NCBI GenBank assembly: GCA_003601535.1
Contig: PIXW01000060.1
Coordinates: 1 to 5,209 of the forward strand
DNA from: ANME-2 cluster archaeon
Lineage (GTDB): Archaea > Halobacteriota > Methanosarcinia > Methanosarcinales > Methanogasteraceae
Direction: 5' to 3'
Length of the DNA: 5,209 bases
A program made the position numbers and the translations under genes. The notes below the pieces were generated by a model. It saw nothing but the letters and a program-made list of their open reading frames with translations. It did no database searches and was not told the DNA's origin. Positions 1 through 5,209 of the stretch are shown piece after piece (position 1 is the stretch's first letter; each line of letters begins with the position of its first letter).

Positions 1-882
1 GTAACTGGTTCGCTCACAAGAGATGGCAGGTTGATGATCGTAAAGAGCATCGTTATGCCAGACATCCCGAACCACCATAACCAGCAACTTGGAGCGAAGG
101 AAACTGGATATGGGGATGAAAACAGCCATGCAGTCCTGATCTCGGATGTGCATGTCGGAAGCAATACGTTTCTGGAGGATGCGTTCTGTGAATTCATCGA
201 TTATCTTGGTGATTGCTCCGAACCGGTGCGGTATCTGATCATAGCAGGCGATCTTGTGGATGGTGTCGGTGTATATCCAGGTCAGGAGCATGAACTGGAG
301 ATCCCTGATGTATATGAACAGTATAAATGTGCAGCAAAATATCTCAAAAAGGTTCCAAAGAACATCAGGATCATAATCGCACCTGGCAACCATGACGCAG
401 TGAGGCTCGCAGAACCGCAGCCTGCACTGCCTGAGAAGATTCGATCGATCTTCCGGGATGATGTGGTATTCGTTGGCAATCCAGCGCTAATTGAGATTGA
501 TGGTGTGAGAATCCTGATCTATCATGGACGGTCGATGGATGACCTGATCGCAACCATACCAAACATGAGTTACCAGCATCCGGCGCAGGTCATGATTGAG
601 ATGCTCAAGCGCAGGCATCTTGCACCCATGTATGGCGGCAGGGTGTCCATCGCGCCCGAGACGAAAGATCATTTCGTGATCGACCGGATACCGCATATCC
701 TGCACTGCGGACATGTGCACACGATCGGACTCGAGCGATACAAAGGCGTTACCGTGGTCAATGCCGGAACATGGCAGTCACAGACCGAGTTTCAGAAACG
801 GGTGAACCTTGATCCGGTACCGGCATACGCTGCTATCGTTGATCTTGGGGCGCTCGACACAAGGATGATCAGGTTTGCGTGA
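1..882 (+). CDS. polB: DNA polymerase II (family D) small subunit DP1, 3' part
   Basis: Small subunit of the archaeal replicative polymerase PolD. It carries a calcineurin/Mre11-like phosphoesterase domain that gives 3'-5' proofreading and pairs with the large subunit DP2. The frame is open from base 1 with no stop, so about 293 C-terminal residues are visible. The N-terminal part, with the OB-fold and usually some 200 residues, lies outside the window. An in-frame TTG at 31 is not the true start, because the codons before it already read as the family sequence leading into SIVMPDIP. All metal-binding motifs are present, numbered from base 1: SDVH (D49, H51), GDLVD (D84), PGNHD (N130, H131), YHG (H175) and CGHVH (H238, H240). 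By family knowledge an intact set implies an active exonuclease. The gene ends in TGA and is followed by a 280-base gap, so it is probably the last gene of its transcript. DP2 is not in the window. Confidence 0.95.
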   Translation, partial: VTGSLTRDGRLMIVKSIVMPDIPNHHNQQLGAKETGYGDENSHAVLISDVHVGSNTFLEDAFCEFIDYLGDCSEPVRYLIIAGDLVDGVGVYPGQEHELEIPDVYEQYKCAAKYLKKVPKNIRIIIAPGNHDAVRLAEPQPALPEKIRSIFRDDVVFVGNPALIEIDGVRILIYHGRSMDDLIATIPNMSYQHPAQVMIEMLKRRHLAPMYGGRVSIAPETKDHFVIDRIPHILHCGHVHTIGLERYKGVTVVNAGTWQSQTEFQKRVNLDPVPAYAAIVDLGALDTRMIRFA

Positions 883-987
883 CATTACAGCAAAACTTAA
901 GGATCGTTGGATTTCAAAGCATTATACGATAGAGATGTACGGGATATAGGGCGGACGTATGGACAACAGGGCGCTATTACGTTGTTA

Positions 988-1018
988 TGCCACTGAAACG
1001 CCGGGAATTTTAGTGGCA
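988..1018 (+). other. 11-bp hairpin in the polB-proS intergenic region
   Basis: Bases 988-998 (TGCCACTGAAA) pair with 1008-1018 (TTTTAGTGGCA). This gives 11 consecutive pairs, one of them G-T, around a 9-base loop. The stem lies about 105 bases after the polB stop. An AT-rich stretch and a T5 run at 1038-1042 come after it. It could be a transcript-end or processing structure for the polymerase gene, or a DNA-level inverted repeat beside the candidate promoter at 1028. The right arm contains the octamer TAGTGGCA, which recurs at 1113-1120. The structure is seen directly, while its role is inferred. Confidence 0.5.
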
Positions 1019-1027
1019 GTATATTCA

Positions 1028-1034
1028 TATAAAA
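1028..1034 (+). promoter_or_regulatory. Candidate upstream TATA box for proS
   Basis: TATAAAA at 1028-1034, inside a longer AT-rich run starting at 1020, resembles an archaeal TBP site. A start about 25-30 bases downstream would give a proS leader of roughly 105-110 nt containing the GCTGA/TCAGC hairpin at 1056-1068. The box has no clear purine-rich BRE in front of it. It is an alternative or additional promoter to the one at 1128. Confidence 0.35.
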
Positions 1035-1048
1035 GCATTTTTCTTCTC

Positions 1049-1068
1049 AAAAAAGGCTGAACCTCAGC
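1049..1068 (-). terminator. Possible minus-strand intrinsic terminator
   Basis: Read on the minus strand, a perfect 5-bp stem GCTGA/TCAGC with loop GGT is followed at once by C and six T residues. This is the shape of an intrinsic terminator. No convincing minus-strand gene ends here, so it would close only a small or antisense RNA. Alternatively it is a small hairpin in the proS leader on the plus strand. The stem is short and confidence is low. Confidence 0.25.
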
Positions 1069-1127
1069 ATAACTCTTCTCGATACTCTTGTGTATTCTTG
1101 CGGATTGAGAGATAGTGGCAACCGCGT

Positions 1128-1137
1128 AAGGTTTATG
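1128..1137 (+). promoter_or_regulatory. Candidate proximal promoter of proS (BRE plus TATA-like)
   Basis: AAGG followed by TTTATG at 1132-1137 resembles a BRE plus TATA pair. Its centre is about 28 bases before the proS ATG at 1163. With the usual archaeal spacing this puts transcription start at or within a few bases of the ATG, giving a leaderless mRNA. The absence of a Shine-Dalgarno before proS agrees with this. The box departs from the TTTATATA consensus, so the call is moderate. Confidence 0.4.
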
Positions 1138-1162
1138 TTCACACCTCCTCAACTTCAGTTCA

Positions 1163-2602
1163 ATGGAAAATATGCAGCAGACCACACTTCCGCCAAAGTC
1201 GAGTTTCAGTGAGTGGTACCATGAACTGCTCGCTGCTGCCGAAATTATGGACATCAGATATCCTGTCAAGGGTCTGTATGTGTGGTATCCCTTCGGATTT
1301 GCGCTCAGGAATAATATCTATTCGATCATCAGGGAACTCCTGAACAAGGATGGTCACGAGGAGGCATTGTTCCCGCTTTTAATCCCTGAAAATGAATTTA
1401 TGAAGGAAGCAGAGCATATCAAGGGATTTGAGGATGAGGTCTACTGGGTCACACACGGCGGTACCACGCCGCTTGAGATGAAACTCGCGCTCAGACCAAC
1501 GAGCGAGACCGCAATCTATCCGATGTACAATCTCTGGGTTCGCTCGCATGCAGACCTGCCGCTGAAGCTGTACCAGATCGTAAACACCTTTCGATACGAG
1601 ACCAAGCACACCCGCCCGCTCATCCGTCTGCGCGAGATCACATCGTTTCAGGAGGCGCATACGGTACATACCGACTGGGACGATGCCGCAAAGCAGGTAG
1701 ATCGGGCGATTGAGATATATCAGGAATTCTACAGGCGGATGGGCATCCCAACCATCGTTTCAAAACGTCCTTCATGGGATAAGTTTCCTGGCGCGGATTA
1801 TACCCTTGCGGTTGATGCGTTGATGCCAGATGGCAGGGTTTTGCAGATCGGAACAGCGCATCACCTTGCAGATAACTTTGCAAAAACATTCGAGATCACG
1901 TATGAGGATACGGATGGCGAGCAGGTATACGCGCATCAGACCTGTTATGGAATATCGGAACGGTGCATCGCTGCTGCGATCAGCGTACACGGCGATGATC
2001 GAGGACTTGTGCTGCCGCCAGAGATTGCTCCTGTGCAGGTGGTGATCGTACCGATCCTGTTTGGCAGGCGCGATCAAAACGATGAGATACTGAGCGCATG
2101 TGCGTCTGTGCGCGATATGCTTGCGAATCACGGACTTCGCACCAGGATCGATGATAGCGACGAGCGCCCTGGTGCCAAATACTACCGGTGGGAATTGAGA
2201 GGCGTTCCGGTAAGAATCGAGATCGGTCCGAGAGACCTCGCACAGAACTCGGTTGTACTGGTACGAAGAGACACGTCTGATAAGCGATCAGTGTCAATCG
2301 ACCAGATTGCTTATGAGGTGCAGCAGAGCATGGATATGATGCTTGACGATATGTACCACGCTGCATTGCAGAAACTTAATTTGCGGATATTTGATTGCAG
2401 AACAACAGATGAGATATCTGAGAAAGCGATGCAGGGAATCGTGCGCACATCATGGTGTCTCGATTCCGATTGCGGACACGAGATAGAGGAGCTGACTGGA
2501 ATGCGTATGCTGGGAGTTCCGGTCGGATCAGAGACCATGACCGGTGACTGTGTGATCTGTGGAAGAGAAGGCACCGAAGTGCTGATGGCTCGAACATATT
2601 AA
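1163..2602 (+). CDS. proS: Prolyl-tRNA synthetase, archaeal/eukaryotic type
   Basis: Cytoplasmic class II aminoacyl-tRNA synthetase that activates proline with ATP and charges tRNA-Pro. The 479 residues match the archaeal form (about 480) and lack the long editing insertion of bacterial-type enzymes. The catalytic domain shows the RPTSET loop (111-116), motif 2 starting [11 protein letters not shown] (143-153) and ending [21 protein letters not shown] (230-243), and [15 protein letters not shown] (258-272) leading into motif 3 near [15 protein letters not shown]. The anticodon-binding domain follows at about 293-390 ([26 protein letters not shown]). The C-terminal zinc domain has Cys at 432, 437, 463 and 466 and ends in the usual Tyr. 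The ATG at 1163 is the first reasonable start, and M4 at 1172 is a possible alternative. There is no Shine-Dalgarno before either start. The gene stands alone, with 280 bases upstream and 121 bases down to csl4. Confidence 0.97.
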   Translation: MENMQQTTLPPKSSFSEWYHELLAAAEIMDIRYPVKGLYVWYPFGFALRNNIYSIIRELLNKDGHEEALFPLLIPENEFMKEAEHIKGFEDEVYWVTHGGTTPLEMKLALRPTSETAIYPMYNLWVRSHADLPLKLYQIVNTFRYETKHTRPLIRLREITSFQEAHTVHTDWDDAAKQVDRAIEIYQEFYRRMGIPTIVSKRPSWDKFPGADYTLAVDALMPDGRVLQIGTAHHLADNFAKTFEITYEDTDGEQVYAHQTCYGISERCIAAAISVHGDDRGLVLPPEIAPVQVVIVPILFGRRDQNDEILSACASVRDMLANHGLRTRIDDSDERPGAKYYRWELRGVPVRIEIGPRDLAQNSVVLVRRDTSDKRSVSIDQIAYEVQQSMDMMLDDMYHAALQKLNLRIFDCRTTDEISEKAMQGIVRTSWCLDSDCGHEIEELTGMRMLGVPVGSETMTGDCVICGREGTEVLMARTY

Positions 2603-2668
2603 CGATAGCGATACATGCTCAACAGTGTAAAAATAAGATTGAGGGATTCATATCAAACTGAAGAAACG

Positions 2669-2690
2669 AACCGTTCTACGGAAGACGGTT
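2669..2690 (+). other. Hairpin with cUACGg tetraloop in the csl4 leader
   Basis: AACCG (2669-2673) pairs with CGGTT (2686-2690). TTC (2674-2676) pairs with GAA (2681-2683). The loop is TACG, and a two-base bulge GA sits on the 3' side. In RNA a C(UACG)G cap belongs to the very stable UNCG tetraloop class. The hairpin ends 33 bases before the csl4 TTG start. It may be a 5'-leader structure of csl4, a processing site between proS and csl4, or the 3' end of the proS mRNA. No T-run follows, so it does not look like an intrinsic terminator. Confidence 0.45.
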
Positions 2691-2723
2691 AGAAATAGCG
2701 AAGAGAGACCGAACAATGGTAAT

Positions 2724-3290
2724 TTGGAAAGTTCAGGTATCTTCGTGCTTCCAGGCGATTTCATAGGTACTACAGAAGAGTTTCGCGCTGGCATAGGAAC
2801 GTACGAGAGGATGGGTGGCATCTATGCATCCGTCACCGGAACCGTCAAAGTCAACACTGCAAACAGATTTGTTTCTGTGAACCCAAGTATAGGTACGCCT
2901 CCGCTCCTGAGACAGGGAGACGTGGTTGTCGGACAGGTCACTGGACTTCGCGACACGCTCGCGCTGGTGACGATTGCCGGAGCAAAAGGCACCACAGACC
3001 GCGAGATTTCGAACATATCCCCTGCAGTCATCCACGTATCCAACATCAAGAAGGCGTATGTCAGGAATATCTCGTACGAGTTTGGAATATTTGACATCGT
3101 GAAGGCGAGGATCGCTGATATCAAAAACATGCGCCTCGACACATCAGAACCTGAGATGGGGGTTATGAAAGCACTCTGTTCGAGATGCGGAACCGCAATG
3201 GTACTGGATAACTCAAAACTCAAATGTCCTGAATGCGGCAGGGTCGAGACCAGAAAAATATCCACAGATTACGGAACCGGCATCATATAA
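2724..3290 (+). CDS. csl4: Exosome complex RNA-binding protein Csl4
   Basis: Cap subunit of the archaeal RNA exosome. It sits on the Rrp41/Rrp42 ring and helps bind RNA for 3'-5' decay or tailing. The 188 residues are the usual archaeal length. In order: an N-terminal domain with FVLPGDFIGTTEEF (7-20) and the GTYE signature (25-28); an S1 RNA-binding domain at about 62-135 (QGDVVVGQVT, then HVSNI); and a C-terminal zinc ribbon with CxxC pairs C152/C155 and C168/C171. The start is TTG at 2724, which puts FVLPGD at residue 7 as expected for the family. No in-frame ATG lies between it and the stop at 2640. An out-of-frame ATG sits 8 bases upstream at 2716, so a frameshift in the sequence or a true TTG start are both possible. 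There is no good Shine-Dalgarno. mfnD follows after 3 bases. Confidence 0.93.
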   Translation: MESSGIFVLPGDFIGTTEEFRAGIGTYERMGGIYASVTGTVKVNTANRFVSVNPSIGTPPLLRQGDVVVGQVTGLRDTLALVTIAGAKGTTDREISNISPAVIHVSNIKKAYVRNISYEFGIFDIVKARIADIKNMRLDTSEPEMGVMKALCSRCGTAMVLDNSKLKCPECGRVETRKISTDYGTGII

Positions 3291-3293
3291 TCC

Positions 3294-4196
3294 ATGAACA
3301 TTATGGTTGCCGAGTATGCGGTCGCAACCGGCGATCCGGAGATCATCGGCGAAGGGTGTGCCATGCTTTCCACCCTTGCAAACAGTTTCGATGCGTGCGG
3401 ACATGCGGTGCGATATCCTGCCAGACGTCCGGTCAGTGGAGTCAGAGGAAATGCGACCTTATGCGATGATTTTGCCACATCCGTTGAGCAAATCGCGTGC
3501 AACTGCGATGCCGGAATCGTGATCGCGCCCGATGACATTCTCACTGACCTGACCGAAATCGTTGAGGATGCTACCGTCAATCTTGGCTGCCCGAGTGAAT
3601 CGGTCAGGAAGTGTGCTGACAAACTCACCTGCTCGAAGATTCTCAGAGAGAATGGCATTGCTGTGCCTGAAATAACAGATGATGCCGAAATATACGTGAT
3701 CAAGCCGCGATGGGGATGTGCAGCAGAAGAGATATCGATCGCACCGGAAAAAGGTCAGCTAAACGATGATTTCATCGCAACCGAGTTCGTATCAGGGGAA
3801 CATCTGAGTGCAAGTTTGATCACCGGCAGAACAACACTTCCGCTCACCGTAAACAAACAATTGATCGAGTTTGGCGATGGGATCACGTACAACGGCGGGA
3901 TTGTGCCGTATCCTACAGCAGCGTGGGATGCGGTCATGGACACCGCCATAAGAGCGGTGCATGCACTTGGATGCAGAGGGTATGTCGGGATCGACATCAT
4001 CGCGGGAGACGAACCGTATGTGGTGGATGTGAATCCGCGTCCAACAACATCGATACTCGGAATTGCAAAGGTCATCGATTGTGAGATCGGGGATCTGATT
4101 GTAAGAGCGAGATTCGGAGAACTTCCAGAATCGGTTGGAATTGTTGGGTCGTTTGAATTTTCGAAATCGGATCTTAAGAAGCGTGTGAGATCTTAA
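3294..4196 (+). CDS. mfnD: ATP-grasp ligase of COG1821, probable tyramine-L-glutamate ligase (methanofuran biosynthesis)
   Basis: A 300-residue ATP-grasp protein. The closest characterised family is MfnD, which joins glutamate to tyramine in an ATP-dependent step to make gamma-glutamyltyramine for methanofuran. Visible signatures are DK (109-110), the nucleotide-binding loop IKPRWGCAAEEI (136-147), EFVSGEHLSASL (164-175), NGGIVPYP (200-207), RGYVGIDII (228-236) and the metal-binding VDVNPRPTTS (244-253), where D245 takes the place of the more common Glu. The loop has alanines where many ATP-grasp enzymes have glycines. The ATG at 3294 lies 3 bases after csl4, and the in-frame ATG at 3303 (MVAEYAV) is an alternative. 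No strong Shine-Dalgarno is visible, so translation may be coupled to csl4. ftr downstream uses methanofuran's formyl derivative, which supports the assignment. The exact substrate is inferred, since COG1821 contains other uncharacterised members. Confidence 0.8.
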   Translation: MNIMVAEYAVATGDPEIIGEGCAMLSTLANSFDACGHAVRYPARRPVSGVRGNATLCDDFATSVEQIACNCDAGIVIAPDDILTDLTEIVEDATVNLGCPSESVRKCADKLTCSKILRENGIAVPEITDDAEIYVIKPRWGCAAEEISIAPEKGQLNDDFIATEFVSGEHLSASLITGRTTLPLTVNKQLIEFGDGITYNGGIVPYPTAAWDAVMDTAIRAVHALGCRGYVGIDIIAGDEPYVVDVNPRPTTSILGIAKVIDCEIGDLIVRARFGELPESVGIVGSFEFSKSDLKKRVRS

Positions 4197-4225
4197 CCGG
4201 GCGGAACTGTGAATCATCCGGCACC

Positions 4226-4272
4226 GACAGGTTGACAGATTCTGCCAAAACCTTTTGTAGTAATCCGCTGTC
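4226..4272 (+). promoter_or_regulatory. Candidate promoter/operator region of ftr with nested repeats
   Basis: Two tandem octamers, GACAGGTT (4226-4233) and GACAGATT (4234-4241), differ at one position. They are followed by the palindrome CAAAA-CC-TTTTG (4246-4257), and an inverted CTGTC copy lies at 4268-4272. The TTTTGTAG at 4253-4260 is the best TATA-like segment. It would start transcription near 4280 and give a leader of about 10-15 nt carrying the Shine-Dalgarno. The symmetry suggests a regulator site over the promoter. The repeats are seen in the sequence, while the promoter and operator roles are inferred and the TATA match is weak. Confidence 0.35.
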
Positions 4273-4282
4273 ATAACACGCA

Positions 4283-4287
4283 GAGGT
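4283..4287 (+). promoter_or_regulatory. Shine-Dalgarno of ftr
   Basis: GAGGT lies 6 bases before the ATG at 4294 and fits the archaeal 16S anti-SD. It supports this start codon. It is the only strong ribosome-binding site among the genes whose starts are in the window, in contrast to proS, csl4 and mfnD. Confidence 0.75.
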
Positions 4288-4293
4288 ATTCCT

Positions 4294-5187
4294 ATGGAAC
4301 TGAACGGAGTAGAGATCGAAGATACCTACGCAGAGGCATTCGGTATCAAGGTAGCACGGGTACTCATCACCGGCGCAAGCAAGCGATGGGCGATGGTTGC
4401 GGCAGCAGAGGCAACAGGATTCGGAACATCGGTTATCATGTGCCCGGCAGAGGCAGGCATCGAGCGCGTGGTCAACGGTGACAGCACACCTGACGGACGC
4501 CCTGGCGTCTACATCCAGATATGCACATTCGGATACAAGGCGCTTGAGGATCAGTTGCTAAAAAGAATCGGTCAGTGCGTCTTAACCGCACCAACGACCG
4601 CGGTATGGAACGGACTACCTGACGCAGAGAAGCAGTTTGATACTGGATTCAAGATGAAGTTCTTTGCTGACGGCTACGAATCAGAGATCGAGGTCGGAGG
4701 GCGCAAGGCGTACGCGATACCGATGATGGAAGGGGATTTCATCATAGAGCACGGAATCGGCGCGGTCGATGGCGTTGCTGGCGGAAACTTCTTCATCCTC
4801 GCAGACAGCCAGATGACCGGGCTTACGGCGGCAGAGAACGCTGTTGACGCGATCATGCAGCTCGAAGGCTCAATCACGCCATTCCCCGGAGGGATTGTTG
4901 CAAGCGGCTCAAAGCCAGGCGCGGACACCTACACCTTCATGCAGGCGACGACGAACCATAGATTCGCTCCGACGCTTAAGGATAAGGTAGAGGATACAAG
5001 CATCCCACCCGATGTCAACGCTGTCTATGAACTCGTGATCAATGGCATCAATCTCGAGGCTGTGACTGCCGCGACAAAAGCCGGAATCGAGGCTGCTGTG
5101 AAGATTCCTGGGGTGAAGAAGATCACCGCAGGAAACTACGGCGGCAGTCTTGGAAAGTTCAAGGTTAATCTGAGTGATCTCTTCTGA
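4294..5187 (+). CDS. ftr: Formylmethanofuran:tetrahydromethanopterin formyltransferase
   Basis: Cytoplasmic enzyme that moves the formyl group between formylmethanofuran and N5 of tetrahydromethanopterin (or sarcinapterin). This is the second step of CO2 reduction to methane, and runs in reverse in methyl or methane oxidation. The 297 residues equal the typical length of the family. It begins with the family N-terminus (MELNGVEIEDTYAEAF, then ITGASKRWAMVAA). Further signatures are STPDGRPG (64-71), GLPDAEKQFDTGFKMKFFAD (107-126), PMMEGDFIIEHGIG (143-156), GGNFFILADSQ (163-173), TPFPGGIVASGSKPG (195-209) and the C-terminal NYGGSLGKFK (281-290). No frameshift or missing segment is seen. The gene has a good Shine-Dalgarno and its own probable promoter, with a T-rich tract after the stop, so it is likely monocistronic. 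mfnD immediately upstream supplies the methanofuran pathway. Some methylotrophic bacteria have a homologue, but the archaeal neighbours rule that context out. Confidence 0.97.
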   Translation: MELNGVEIEDTYAEAFGIKVARVLITGASKRWAMVAAAEATGFGTSVIMCPAEAGIERVVNGDSTPDGRPGVYIQICTFGYKALEDQLLKRIGQCVLTAPTTAVWNGLPDAEKQFDTGFKMKFFADGYESEIEVGGRKAYAIPMMEGDFIIEHGIGAVDGVAGGNFFILADSQMTGLTAAENAVDAIMQLEGSITPFPGGIVASGSKPGADTYTFMQATTNHRFAPTLKDKVEDTSIPPDVNAVYELVINGINLEAVTAATKAGIEAAVKIPGVKKITAGNYGGSLGKFKVNLSDLF

Positions 5188-5193
5188 GGTCGC

Positions 5194-5208
5194 TTCTTTT
5201 TATTTTTT
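5194..5208 (+). terminator. Oligo-T terminator after ftr
   Basis: Starting 7 bases after the ftr TGA, the sequence is almost all T (TTCTTTTTATTTTTT) up to the window edge. Archaeal RNA polymerase commonly terminates at such T-tracts without needing a hairpin, and none is visible just before it. The tract may continue beyond the window. Confidence 0.7.
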
Positions 5209-5209
5209 A

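Larger units (their letters stand above)
1011..1120 (+). repeat. Two direct copies of TAGTGGCA (1011-1018 and 1113-1120)
   Basis: The same octamer occurs twice, 102 bases apart, in the non-coding region before proS. Each copy ends 9-11 bases upstream of a TATA-like box (TATAAAA at 1028 and TTTATG at 1132). That is the position where an archaeal regulator could contact or block TFB and TBP. The left arm of the 988-1018 hairpin could pair with either copy. The repeat is certain, but its function as an operator or alternative RNA pairing partner is speculation. Confidence 0.4.

Noticed and set aside
31..33. TTG at 31 as the start of the first gene
   Set aside because: The frame is open to base 1 and the preceding residues fit the DP1 family, so this is an internal codon of a gene cut by the window edge.
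435..453. Inverted repeat GAAGAT-TCGATCG-ATCTTC
   Set aside because: It lies inside the coding sequence of polB between conserved motifs. It is readily explained by codon content and the local GATC richness.
985..1269. Minus-strand open frame of 94 codons overlapping the proS start
   Set aside because: It starts inside proS on the opposite strand, shows no family resemblance, and covers the hairpin and promoter signals. Its composition looks like an antisense shadow.
1772..2366. Minus-strand open frames of 119-128 codons within proS
   Set aside because: They lie wholly opposite a well-conserved gene and are rich in Ser, Arg and His as expected of shadow frames. No motifs are visible.
2615..2692. 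Open frame of 25 codons between proS and csl4
   Set aside because: It is short, has no ribosome-binding site, and overlaps the hairpin. It is in the proS frame but separated from it by the stop at 2600 and another at 2606.
4232..4263. Bacterial-style -35 TTGACA with a TAGTAA -10-like site before ftr
   Set aside because: The spacer is 20 bases and the host is clearly archaeal, so a sigma-70 promoter is not expected. The TTGACA arises from the GACAG tandem repeat.
3269..4274. Minus-strand open frames of 144 and 160 codons opposite mfnD
   Set aside because: They have no recognisable domain, and the sense frame carries all the ATP-grasp motifs.

Overview
The window is ordinary-looking archaeal chromosome with about 50 % GC by eye. 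All five recognisable genes lie on the + strand: the 3' part of the family D DNA polymerase small subunit (DP1), archaeal-type prolyl-tRNA synthetase (proS), the exosome subunit Csl4, a COG1821 ATP-grasp ligase best read as tyramine-L-glutamate ligase (mfnD), and formylmethanofuran:tetrahydromethanopterin formyltransferase (ftr). Family D polymerase and Csl4 place it in Archaea. Ftr plus a methanofuran-biosynthesis ligase points to a methanogen, an anaerobic methane/alkane oxidiser or an Archaeoglobus-like euryarchaeote. The sequence alone does not let me name the genus.

Layout: 1-882 is the polymerase subunit, cut at its 5' end by the window edge. 883-1162 is a 280-base non-coding stretch with an 11-bp hairpin, two TATA-like boxes each preceded by the octamer TAGTGGCA, and a terminator-like structure readable on the minus strand. 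1163-2602 is proS, which has no Shine-Dalgarno and sits where a leaderless transcript would start. 2603-2723 is a leader with a hairpin capped by a cUACGg tetraloop. 2724-3290 is csl4, which apparently uses a TTG start. mfnD (3294-4196) follows after only 3 bases. 4197-4293 is a short promoter region with nested repeats and a good Shine-Dalgarno ahead of ftr (4294-5187). A T-rich tract closes the window.

Function: the first three genes belong to replication, translation and RNA turnover. The last two belong together: MfnD helps build methanofuran, and Ftr moves the formyl group from formylmethanofuran to tetrahydromethanopterin in the C1 pathway. csl4 and mfnD are so close that they are probably co-transcribed, while ftr appears to have its own promoter. 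The genes are intact and match known families, and I see no convincing undescribed multi-gene system. The points worth a second look are the non-coding leaders of proS, csl4 and ftr.
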